From a bacterium SM23_31 (GTDB lineage: Bacteria > SM23-31): a stretch of DNA of 5,486 nucleotides. Positions within the stretch are counted from its first letter, which is position 1, and each line of letters starts with the position of its first letter. A program made the translations under genes and the position numbers. Shown piece after piece: positions 1-5,438 of the stretch. The DNA lies in contig LJUD01000240.1 in assembly GCA_001304035.1 (NCBI GenBank), positions 1 through 5,486 on the forward strand. Reading direction: 5' to 3'. The notes under the pieces are model-generated. The model did not search any database. It was not told the origin of the DNA and was given only the letters and a program-made list of their open reading frames with translations.

Positions 1-738
1 GTTGAATATCGCAATATGGATTTTAGTAAAGAAGCCGACGAAAAACTACTGGCGTATCTTGATTATAATGTCGTTGTTAAAGACAAAGACGTTCTGCCTG
101 TAGATGAAGACAATGTTTCCAACCAAATACTAATAAATCCGGGAGAATCAGCACTGGAAATGTCTACTATTAATTTGTTTACCTTCGACCTTGTTCCCGA
201 ACAATATATTATTTTTGTTAATGGTAAAAACGTTCAGGGGGGGAAAGAATCCACTATGGAGAAAGAAACCGAGGTTCGGAATTATAACGTGGAAGAACTT
301 ATAACAAGCGACATTCAGTTCTCGCTGGATATTAAATCCGCCTCGGAGGGCGACAAGTTCGTAAAACATGGTTTATCGGTTATTCCATATCCTTTCCGGC
401 GCGTAAGCAGGTCCAAGAAGATTCATATTTATTATGAAGTTTATAACTTAGCACAGCGTCCCAACGGTGAGACCTCGTATGATATAAATTACACGATTAA
501 CGTTATTGAACCGAACAACACGATGATGCAAGCGTTAAAGACACTTTTCCCCGGCAGGAAAGGCCAAGCTGAAGTTTCCTTAACAGACTCCAGAAGCGGC
601 ACAGAAAGAGACGCTGTTGAACATATTGCCTTCGACATGGAGAATTTAATGCCGGGAAAAGCACAGTTGAGAGTCGAAATATTAGACAAAGTAGGCGGTA
701 AATCAGCAAATAGATTTATAGATTTTGTTATTTACTAA
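1..738 (+). CDS. GWxTD-type protein, C-terminal part (5' end outside window)
   Basis: Frame 1 is open from the first base to the TAA at 736-738, giving 245 codons; the ATG at 16-18 is probably internal, because the frame continues upstream of it and no ribosome site is seen. The visible part is mostly beta-strand-like. It contains a TSDIQFSLDI segment (about residues 102-111), an IPYPFRRV turn (about 128-135) and IHIYYEVYNL (about 141-150), followed by GETSYDINYTI. This order (S-D-I-Q strand, P-x-P turn, YxEhYNL strand, G-x-x-Y strand) is what I recall from the C-terminal half of GWxTD-domain proteins, which are common in FCB-group bacteria and have no firmly established role; many carry export signals. 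The GWxTD motif itself would lie upstream, so the name is an inference. The end, RFIDFVIY, looks like a natural beta-strand terminus. murA follows 97 bp downstream on the same strand with no clear terminator between them, so co-transcription is possible. Confidence 0.6.
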   Translation, partial: VEYRNMDFSKEADEKLLAYLDYNVVVKDKDVLPVDEDNVSNQILINPGESALEMSTINLFTFDLVPEQYIIFVNGKNVQGGKESTMEKETEVRNYNVEELITSDIQFSLDIKSASEGDKFVKHGLSVIPYPFRRVSRSKKIHIYYEVYNLAQRPNGETSYDINYTINVIEPNNTMMQALKTLFPGRKGQAEVSLTDSRSGTERDAVEHIAFDMENLMPGKAQLRVEILDKVGGKSANRFIDFVIY

Positions 739-826
739 AAATTAGCCGGATATACAAATTCCTCAATGAATCGGCGTCCCGATGTCGTTGTGAAGGATCA
801 ACCTGTTTAATCGAGGGTCCTGCGCC

Positions 827-830
827 GGAG
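827..830 (+). promoter_or_regulatory. Ribosome binding site deciding the murA TTG start
   Basis: GGAG sits five bases before the TTG at 836. It supports this unusual start codon, which is independently required by the conserved MDKF N-terminus of MurA. Confidence 0.55.
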
Positions 831-835
831 CGATT

Positions 836-2086
836 TTGGATAAATTTATCATTAACGGCGGTAAGCCGCTTGAAGGAACTGTATACATCGGCGGCGCCAA
901 GAACGCAGTCCTTCCTGCTATTGCTGCATCTTTACTTGCCAGCGGTATAAGTACAATTTCGAATGCTCCCCAGCTGCGGGATGTCTCAACTATGTGTCAT
1001 CTTTTGCGCAGTCTTGGCGCACAGATTGTTTTTAAAGACGGTGTGCTGACCATAGACACGGCAAACGTTAATTCATTCGAAGCTCCCTATGATATTGTAA
1101 AAACCATGCGGGCTTCCGTGTATGTATTGGGACCGCTCATTGCACGATTCGGAAAAGTGCTGGTTTCGCTGCCGGGCGGGTGTGCATGGGGACCGAGACC
1201 GATCGACCTGCATTTATTCGGAATTAAAAAACTGGGAGCCGCAATAAGCCTTGACAAAGGATACATTAACGCTGCCGCAGATACGTTACATGGTGCGGAA
1301 ATCGCCTTCGCCAAGTCCAGTGTCGGAGCTACCGGGAACGTATTAATGGCAGCGGTGACGGCGAAAGGAAAGACTGTTATCCGCAATGCCGCTGTCGAAC
1401 CTGAGATCACTTCGCTTACGGAAAACCTTGTTAAGATGGGGGCGCATATTGAAGGGATTGGGACGTCTTCGTTGAAAATCAGTGGAGTAACCTCACTCGA
1501 ACCATTGCACACAACCGTTATTCCGGACAGGATTGAAGCGGGAACTTTTATGGCAGCCGGAGCGATTGCCGGAGGCAAAATTATCTTGAAAAATGCTGAG
1601 CCGTCCCATTTGAGTGCGGTAATCGAGAAAATGCGTGCAGCAGGAATATCTGTAAAGGTGGGAGAAGAAATAATCGTCGAAAGTGATGGAAATATCCTGC
1701 CGGCAGACGTTCTAACAGACATATATCCCGGTTTCCCTACCGATCTACAGGCGCAGTGGATCGCATTGATGAGTGTGGCAAAAGGGAATACTGTCGTGGA
1801 AGACACCATATTTTTTGACAGGTTTACGCATGTTGCGGAATTGAACAGACTCGGGGCGGATATTAACGTTGAGGCAAATAAGGCTTACATCAAGGGCGTT
1901 GACGAATTGAAAGGCGCACACGTAATGTCAACCGACCTGCGGGCAAGCGCCTCCCTGATACTTGCAGGATTGCGGGCAAAAAACCAAACTGAAGTACACC
2001 GTATTTATCATATAGACCGCGGTTACGAATCCATCGAAAAAAAGCTGCAGGCTTTAGGCGCGAGTATCCGAAGAGCACCCGAATGA
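836..2086 (+). CDS. murA: UDP-N-acetylglucosamine 1-carboxyvinyltransferase (MurA)
   Basis: This enzyme transfers enolpyruvate from phosphoenolpyruvate to UDP-GlcNAc in the cytoplasm, the first committed step of peptidoglycan synthesis. The protein has 416 residues, against about 417-419 usual for the family, and is complete. Landmarks by E. coli equivalence are the GGAKNA segment with K22 and N23, the catalytic loop SLPGGCAWGPRPIDLH with C116 (E. coli C115, target of fosfomycin) and R121 (R120), the YPGFPTDLQAQ segment with D303 (D305, the general base), and HIDRGYESIEKKLQALGA with R395 (R397). Because the active-site residue is Cys and not Asp, the enzyme is predicted to be fosfomycin-sensitive. 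The start is TTG at 836-838: MDKFIINGGK matches the standard MurA N-terminus, no in-frame ATG lies nearby, a GGAG lies five bases upstream, and an in-frame TGA at 791-793 limits extension. The gene ends 170 bp before the convergent response regulator. Confidence 0.97.
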   Translation: MDKFIINGGKPLEGTVYIGGAKNAVLPAIAASLLASGISTISNAPQLRDVSTMCHLLRSLGAQIVFKDGVLTIDTANVNSFEAPYDIVKTMRASVYVLGPLIARFGKVLVSLPGGCAWGPRPIDLHLFGIKKLGAAISLDKGYINAAADTLHGAEIAFAKSSVGATGNVLMAAVTAKGKTVIRNAAVEPEITSLTENLVKMGAHIEGIGTSSLKISGVTSLEPLHTTVIPDRIEAGTFMAAGAIAGGKIILKNAEPSHLSAVIEKMRAAGISVKVGEEIIVESDGNILPADVLTDIYPGFPTDLQAQWIALMSVAKGNTVVEDTIFFDRFTHVAELNRLGADINVEANKAYIKGVDELKGAHVMSTDLRASASLILAGLRAKNQTEVHRIYHIDRGYESIEKKLQALGASIRRAPE

Positions 2087-2256
2087 CCGGGAAACATGCA
2101 ATCTGCACTTGTAAAGAACACAGGACATTTAAAAAAACTGCGGTATCCTCAAACCTCGCTTTGCTCTAACAGGGGAATTAATAAAGATATTATAAAAATT
2201 ACTCAATTAAAAACGGCAAATTATTCATTACTTGGTGATGAGGATGAATCAGGCAG

Positions 2257-2631
2257 TCAGGCTTCTTGAACTTTAATAGGATAGACTCTATTAACCGTTT
2301 GATAAAAATTCCGTATTTCAAATGGTTTTTGAAGAAATTCCTTAACTCCGAGCTTAGCCATTTTTAGAATACGTTCTTTTGTCAGATGAGCAGAAACAAC
2401 AATGACCGGCAGGGATTCTTTTCGTTTATTTAATACAATCATTACCTGTTCGCCGTCCATTTTCGGCATATGCAAATCTAAAATTATTACATCGTATTTC
2501 TGTTTCTTGAGCATTTGCAATCCCTCTACCCCGTCCTCAGCTTCATAAACCTTAAACTGCACTTTTTCAAGAATTTTCCTGTAAAGCAATCGGGTCGATT
2601 GGTCATCCTCAACTATAAGAGCGATAGGCAT
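2257..2631 (-). CDS. Stand-alone CheY-like response regulator (receiver domain only)
   Basis: This is a 124-residue protein made of one phosphoacceptor receiver domain with no output domain, like CheY, Spo0F or DivK. All conserved positions are present: the acidic pocket E8-D9-D10 in ALIVEDD, phosphoacceptor D52 in VIILDLHMPKMDG, switch residue S80 in VIVVSAH, aromatic switch F99 and K102 in the KPF motif. It should therefore be a functional phosphorylatable switch acting in the cytoplasm through protein contacts. No histidine kinase, hybrid kinase or chemotaxis gene is visible, so partner and output are unknown. The ATG at 2631 is chosen because MPIALIVEDD begins the first beta strand exactly; the upstream Shine-Dalgarno is weak. 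It converges on murA with 170 bp between stop codons, and that gap contains no strong terminator. A promoter candidate lies about 55 bp upstream of the start. Confidence 0.95.
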   Translation of the reverse strand: MPIALIVEDDQSTRLLYRKILEKVQFKVYEAEDGVEGLQMLKKQKYDVIILDLHMPKMDGEQVMIVLNKRKESLPVIVVSAHLTKERILKMAKLGVKEFLQKPFEIRNFYQTVNRVYPIKVQEA

Positions 2632-2685
2632 TATTTTCTTACTCTGCCGGTTAATTTTTTGCTTGCAGTTTAATCTCTATTTTAA

Positions 2686-2714
2686 AATATACATATTTTA
2701 TTGAAAATCATCAA
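2686..2714 (-). promoter_or_regulatory. Candidate sigma-70-type promoter for the response regulator
   Basis: Read on the minus strand, TTGATG (2714-2709) is followed after exactly 17 bp by TATATT (2691-2686), which matches TTGACA / TATAAT at 4 of 6 and 5 of 6 positions. Transcription would start near 2679 and give a leader of about 48 bases before the ATG at 2631. The background is very AT-rich, so a chance match is possible. Confidence 0.45.
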
Positions 2715-2825
2715 CATATAAGTTCAATTTATTAAAGAGATTTTATAAAAATTCTTATGAGGTGTTAAATAGATGAATATTCGATTGAAATTTTTGTATC
2801 GTAAAGCAATCATTATCATAAATAA

Positions 2826-2876
2826 AAATATTGAGCGATTAGCCGAAATATAAATATTGAGCAGTTAGCCGAAATA
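2826..2876. repeat. Two-copy 26-bp tandem repeat
   Basis: The 25-base unit at 2826-2850 (AAATATTGAGC.. to ..AGCCGAAATA) recurs at 2852-2876 with a period of 26 bp. The copies differ at two adjacent positions (GCGATT versus GCAGTT). It lies about 230 bp upstream of the dehalogenase gene. It may be a recent duplication or a paired binding site; nothing else identifies it. Confidence 0.8.
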
Positions 2877-3060
2877 AAAAATATCTCATGGCTATCACAT
2901 CCAATCTCGATATTAAAAATAATCCCGGATTAAATTGAGCAAGCGAGGAAACCACACGAAAAATCAGTTTTGAAGCCGGTGTATTCATAATGAAATATGA
3001 TAATATGAAAGATATAAGCACAAAAAACACCGCATTTTTTGCTTTCCGCATTAAACGCAC

Positions 3061-3089
3061 TTGCACATCATAGAAAATATCCGTATTAT
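3061..3089 (+). promoter_or_regulatory. Possible promoter of the dehalogenase-DUF123 pair
   Basis: TTGCAC (3061-3066) and TATTAT (3084-3089) are separated by 17 bp. The -10 matches consensus at 5 of 6 positions, but the -35 only at its TTG. Transcription would start near 3096, leaving a very short leader before the ATG at 3110 or 3119, which fits the absence of a Shine-Dalgarno sequence. The support is weak. Confidence 0.3.
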
Positions 3090-3109
3090 TTTGTTTTAAC
3101 AAGTTGAAC

Positions 3110-4459
3110 ATGAAGAACATGAATGTAGTTTTAATGCTGTTTATAGTTACGGGTCTTGCCGGCGTACTTTTTTGGGGCATGTTTAGCCTTTCATCGTTAA
3201 TCGAGAAAAAATCCCGTGCCTCTTTGACAGGTATGCTTTTTTTAATAGTATTTTCGATTGCATGGTTTGGAGGACTTATCACTTTCCACCCAAATGATTA
3301 TATTTTAGCAGGAGCAATAATTCTGATTGCTGTTCCCGCTCTTCTGTTTTTTCTTCCGGTCGGCAAATCAAAAGCGATGAAGATTACTGCGATTACTGAA
3401 AAGGTTGATGAACGTGATACGATGTTTGCCAGGGAAGAATACCAGACCGGCACGGAAAAATACAATGCCTATTACACAATGAGACCGGGTAACAAGCAAA
3501 TTGACGATAAGATCCGCAGCCTCCCTGAACTGCTGGCGCCCGGCGGGCGGTATTATGATCCTCTCAGGTCGGGATATATCGCATCGATGTTTAAATTTGA
3601 AGAACGCCATACAACACATGTTGATGGACCTGTTAATTCCGTCCGGCAGAACGTTGACCCTGCAGAAATGTCCCGGATTCTAAAAAAGTCGGCGCTTCAT
3701 CTCGGCGCTGATGAGGCAGGCATTGCACGGCTGAACCCGTATTATGTATATTCGCATGTCGGCAGAGGACCGGAGACCTGGGGAACGGAAATCCGGAATA
3801 CACACCCGTATGTCATTGCGTTTACGGTAGAAATGGATTATACAAGGGTTGGAAAAGCGCCGGGAATCGGGATATCGGAAGAAACGGCACTGCAGTATTT
3901 GAATGCGCAGAAAATATCGATTACGCTTGCTCAATATATACGCGACCTGGGTTATTCGGCACGTGCACATGTTTCCGGAAGCAATTATCAAATTATGCTG
4001 CCGCCAGTCGCATACGACGCAGGTCTCGGGGAATTAGGGCGTTTGGGGTATCTCATCTCGCCGCGGTTCGGTGCGCGAATTCGCCTCGGGGCGGTTACTA
4101 CGGATATCCCGCTTGTACCCGGTAAACCCATCGAGTTCGGTGTTCAGGATTTCTGTGAAAAATGTAAAAAGTGTGCGGTCAACTGCCCTTCAGGAGCAAT
4201 TCCGTCCGGCGGGAAAACAATGGTTCGGGGTGTGGAAAAATGGCAGCTCAACATCGAAAAGTGCTTCCCGTACTGGCGTATCATCGGAACAGACTGCGGG
4301 CTGTGCATGAAGGTATGCCCGTTTAGCCATCCGGACATTTTTATTCACAATGTGCTGAGGGCGGGAATTAAGCGTTCCTCGTTCGCACGCTCGGTTTCAG
4401 TTTACGGTGATGAACTGTTTTATGGTGAAAAAGCCAAATTCCCTGAATTCCTGGAGTAG
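3110..4459 (+). CDS. rdhA: Membrane-anchored reductive dehalogenase-family protein (corrinoid / 2x[4Fe-4S])
   Basis: This 449-residue protein belongs to the RdhA family, in which a corrinoid and two [4Fe-4S] clusters reductively remove halogen from organohalides. Family signatures seen are LNPYYVYSHVGRG (about 208-220), AGLGELGRLGYLISPRFG then RLGAVTTDIPL (about 304-335), first cluster CEKCKKCAVNCP (C349, C352, C355, C359), and second cluster C385-x10-C396-x2-C399-x3-C403-P with the TDCGLC context typical of RdhA. There is no twin-arginine signal; instead three hydrophobic helices lie at about 6-27, 40-58 and 64-84. The loop between helices 1 and 2 is basic (K33, K34, R36), the loop between 2 and 3 is not, and KSK follows helix 3, so the catalytic domain is predicted to face the cytoplasm. 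No separate rdhB-type anchor gene is next to it. The start is uncertain: TTG 3104, ATG 3110 and ATG 3119 are in frame and none has a clear ribosome site. The related epoxyqueuosine reductase QueG lacks the membrane helices and the TDCGLC second-cluster form. Substrate is unknown. Confidence 0.88.
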   Translation: MKNMNVVLMLFIVTGLAGVLFWGMFSLSSLIEKKSRASLTGMLFLIVFSIAWFGGLITFHPNDYILAGAIILIAVPALLFFLPVGKSKAMKITAITEKVDERDTMFAREEYQTGTEKYNAYYTMRPGNKQIDDKIRSLPELLAPGGRYYDPLRSGYIASMFKFEERHTTHVDGPVNSVRQNVDPAEMSRILKKSALHLGADEAGIARLNPYYVYSHVGRGPETWGTEIRNTHPYVIAFTVEMDYTRVGKAPGIGISEETALQYLNAQKISITLAQYIRDLGYSARAHVSGSNYQIMLPPVAYDAGLGELGRLGYLISPRFGARIRLGAVTTDIPLVPGKPIEFGVQDFCEKCKKCAVNCPSGAIPSGGKTMVRGVEKWQLNIEKCFPYWRIIGTDCGLCMKVCPFSHPDIFIHNVLRAGIKRSSFARSVSVYGDELFYGEKAKFPEFLE

Positions 4460-4461
4460 TA

Positions 4462-4854
4462 ATGAAGGGTATCTATTGCCTGGTTATAACGGTAAAAAAA
4501 GATAGTACAATTGAAATAGGGGCATCAGGCTCAATACATTTTGTGAAAGGAATATATGTCTATGTAGGTTCTGCTCAGAATAATATTGAAAAAAGAGTTG
4601 CACGGCATGCTTCTAAGAATAAAAAGATAAAATGGCATATAGATTATCTGCTTGCGCATTCCGATGTAAAGTTAGATAAAGTTTTCTACAAAAATGCAGG
4701 CAAAAACGAAGAATGCGAGACGGCGCGCCTGCTTTCGGAATTCGGTGAACCCGTAAAGCGTTTCGGATGCTCGGATTGCGACTGTATTTCCCATTTATTC
4801 AGGGTGCGCTCATTAAAGACTCTCAATGAACTCGAATTCAAGGAACTAATTTAA
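4462..4854 (+). CDS. DUF123 / GIY-YIG-like small protein
   Basis: This 130-residue protein matches the DUF123 family, a branch of the GIY-YIG nuclease-like fold that in some archaea and bacteria is fused or adjacent to endonuclease III. Features in order are an opening KGIYCLVI strand, the GIY-YIG-like core KGIYVYVGSA (29-38) with R45 and H49 in KRVARH, WHIDYLL (58-64), EECETARLL with E84 and C85, and the family signature FGCSDCDCISHLF (101-113). The biochemical activity of DUF123 is not well established; nuclease activity is inferred from the fold. The serine/cysteine-rich SDCDC could bind a metal, but that is speculation. The ATG lies two bases after the TAG of the dehalogenase gene with no independent ribosome site, so translation is probably coupled. 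Its composition is more AT-rich than the upstream gene, so the two may have different histories. Confidence 0.88.
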   Translation: MKGIYCLVITVKKDSTIEIGASGSIHFVKGIYVYVGSAQNNIEKRVARHASKNKKIKWHIDYLLAHSDVKLDKVFYKNAGKNEECETARLLSEFGEPVKRFGCSDCDCISHLFRVRSLKTLNELEFKELI

Positions 4855-4858
4855 GCAG

Positions 4859-4917
4859 ATGTAGATTTTATCAATTCATATAATATACAACATAGAACAC
4901 AGAGATGAAATCTATAT
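4859..4917. repeat. Long-loop inverted repeat downstream of the DUF123 gene
   Basis: The 14-base arms 4859-4872 (ATGTAGATTTTATC) and 4904-4917 (GATGAAATCTATAT) are complementary at 12 of 14 positions, and the two others can form G-U pairs. The loop is 31 bases. It begins five bases after the DUF123 stop and lacks a following T-run, so it could be a 3' stabilising hairpin or a decayed repeat. Confidence 0.4.
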
Positions 4918-5000
4918 GAAAAGACGGGAATGCGCTGTTACATTGAGCACGGCAATAGCCTACGCCATAATATAAAATATTTCTCCCCTTCTATACACCG

Positions 5001-5030
5001 AAAAAGGATGGGTAAATGCCCGCCCTTATT
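5001..5030 (-). terminator. Rho-independent terminator-like hairpin, possibly bidirectional
   Basis: On the minus strand, AGGGCGGG (5026-5019) and CCCATCCT (5012-5005) pair at 7 of 8 positions (one G-U, one mismatch) around a six-base loop and run into TTTTT (5005-5001). It lies about 40 bp past the stop of the T9SS remnant, the expected place for that gene's terminator. On the plus strand the same hairpin is followed by TTATTTT, so it may also end the dehalogenase-DUF123 transcript. Confidence 0.6.
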
Positions 5031-5064
5031 TTGTAACCGTAGAAATATTAATAAAATCAAATTC

Positions 5065-5199
5065 CTACTTGATCAACAGCATCCTCTTCGTATCGCTGAA
5101 TTCTCCCGCTAAGCGGGATTGCAGCCTGTAAATGTATATTCCACTTGCTGCAGTGCTCGCATCCCAGATAACGTTGTGATACCCTGATCCTAAATTAGC
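5065..5199 (-). pseudogene. C-terminal T9SS (type A) sorting-domain remnant
   Basis: Read on the minus strand from 5199 to the TAG at 5067-5065, the frame encodes 44 residues containing GYHNVIWDA, ASGIYIYRLQ and GEFSDTKRMLLIK. This is the classic type A T9SS C-terminal sorting domain (the G-x-H-x-hxWDG, SGhYhYRL and KMhLhK blocks), which directs secreted proteins through the outer membrane of FCB-group bacteria and is normally the last part of a large cargo protein. Here an in-frame TGA at 5202-5200 and a TAA at 5214-5212 block the frame immediately upstream, and only about eight residues before the WDA block remain. No cargo domain is recognisable up to the window edge. A terminator-like hairpin follows at 5026-5001. 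The domain call is strong; 'pseudogene' is inferred from the stops. Alternatively, the upstream part was displaced by the repeats between 5195 and 5438, or the assembly is wrong here. Confidence 0.8.
5105..5119. repeat. Perfect 15-bp palindrome inside the T9SS sorting domain
   Basis: TCCCGCT-A-AGCGGGA has perfect 7-base arms with a one-base centre. It lies within the sorting-domain coding frame, where it encodes S-R-L-A-G between the YRLQ and EFSDTK blocks. A close relative occurs at 5250-5266. Confidence 0.8.
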
Positions 5200-5200
5200 T

Positions 5201-5226
5201 CACTGTTGGTGTTATCACCAACAGTG
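5201..5226. repeat. Perfect 11-bp inverted repeat (strong hairpin)
   Basis: CACTGTTGGTG (5201-5211) and CACCAACAGTG (5216-5226) are exact reverse complements around the loop TTAT. There is no T-run on either side, so it is not a typical terminator. It coincides with the point where the T9SS frame is lost, which suggests an inserted palindromic repeat. Confidence 0.9.
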
Positions 5227-5249
5227 CTATATGAATTTGTGTGTCTTTG

Positions 5250-5266
5250 ATCCCGCTCAGTGGGAT
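5250..5266. repeat. 17-bp palindrome, second copy of the TCCCGCT family
   Basis: ATCCCGCT-C-AGTGGGAT pairs along 8-base arms with one G-U (or T-G) wobble. Seven bases of the arm, TCCCGCT, are identical to the palindrome at 5105-5119, so the two look like copies of one short dispersed element. Confidence 0.7.
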
Positions 5267-5281
5267 AATTATAATATTTTG

Positions 5282-5292
5282 CGCCAGAGGCG
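5282..5292. repeat. Short palindrome CGCC-AGA-GGCG
   Basis: This has 4-base arms with a 3-base loop, flanked by AT-rich sequence. On its own it would be unremarkable; it is listed because it lies in the same palindrome cluster, GC-rich in an AT-rich setting like its neighbours. Confidence 0.35.
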
Positions 5293-5302
5293 GATCTTTA
5301 GA

Positions 5303-5438
5303 CAATACCCGACCCCAATTATTCAATATAAAATGTAACATTTCAAGACCTGACCACATCTTTTTTCACAAACACACAACATATAAACATTTAGAAACAC
5401 CACCAGGGAGTAAAACAAAGCTTCAGGGTCGGGTCTTG
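5303..5438. repeat. MITE- or REP-like element with imperfect terminal inverted repeats
   Basis: The ends CAATACCCGACCC (5303-5315) and GGGTCGGGTCTTG (5426-5438) are inverted repeats matching at 12 of 13 positions. A third, internal copy, CAAGACCTGACC (5344-5355), matches the right end at 11 of 12 positions and has the same orientation as the left end. Directly beside it is the 13-bp palindrome AAATGTAACATTT (5331-5343). There is no obvious target-site duplication and no transposase reading frame. Motifs of the type GGGTCAGGTCTTG beside ATGTTACATTT remind me of repeats associated with IS200-like (REP-associated) transposases, but that link is from memory and unverified. This looks like a non-autonomous remnant. 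Confidence 0.5.

Larger units (their letters stand above)
2632..3109. other. AT-rich intergenic stretch between the divergent response regulator and dehalogenase genes
   Basis: This 478-bp stretch separates two divergently transcribed genes. It holds a promoter candidate for each and one short tandem repeat (2826-2876). A minus-strand open frame of 70 codons from 3051 to 2839 reads as hydrophobic residues, but it lacks a ribosome site and ends inside the tandem repeat, so I do not call it a gene. I see no RNA gene or CRISPR. Confidence 0.6.

Noticed and set aside
770..783. Small inverted repeat ATCGG-CGTC-CCGAT in the gap before murA
   Set aside because: The arms are only five bases long and no T-run follows, so neither terminator nor operator can be claimed.
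766..810. A 14-codon ORF (MNRRPDVVVKDQPV) just before murA that might be a leader peptide
   Set aside because: There is no ribosome site and no attenuator-like pair of alternative hairpins; ORFs this short occur by chance.
1087..1809. A 240-codon open frame on the minus strand
   Set aside because: It lies wholly antisense to murA, whose catalytic motifs prove the plus frame. Its composition (rich in Ser, Pro, Ile, Ala) is the usual mirror of a coding strand.
2225..2241. Hairpin TCATTAC-TTG-GTGATGA downstream of the response regulator as a terminator
   Set aside because: It is weak (seven pairs, one wobble, AT-rich) and has no adjacent T-run in either direction.
2096..2269. A 57-codon plus-strand ORF starting 10 bp after murA
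   Set aside because: It has a weak GGGA upstream but no recognisable domain, lies in increasingly AT-rich DNA and overlaps the 3' end of the response regulator. Not enough support for a gene.
2839..3282. Minus-strand open frame of 147 codons, or 70 codons from the ATG at 3051
   Set aside because: It overlaps the start of the dehalogenase gene, has no ribosome site, ends in the tandem repeat and reads as AT-driven hydrophobic residues without a domain.
3110..4459. Epoxyqueuosine reductase (QueG) as an alternative identity of the iron-sulfur protein
   Set aside because: The two share the cluster region and the AGLGELG-type motif, but the membrane helices, the 449-residue length and the TDCGLC-type second cluster fit reductive dehalogenases better.
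5105..5438. The run of palindromes as a possible CRISPR array
   Set aside because: The repeats differ from one another and are irregularly spaced, with no constant direct repeat or spacer length and no cas gene.
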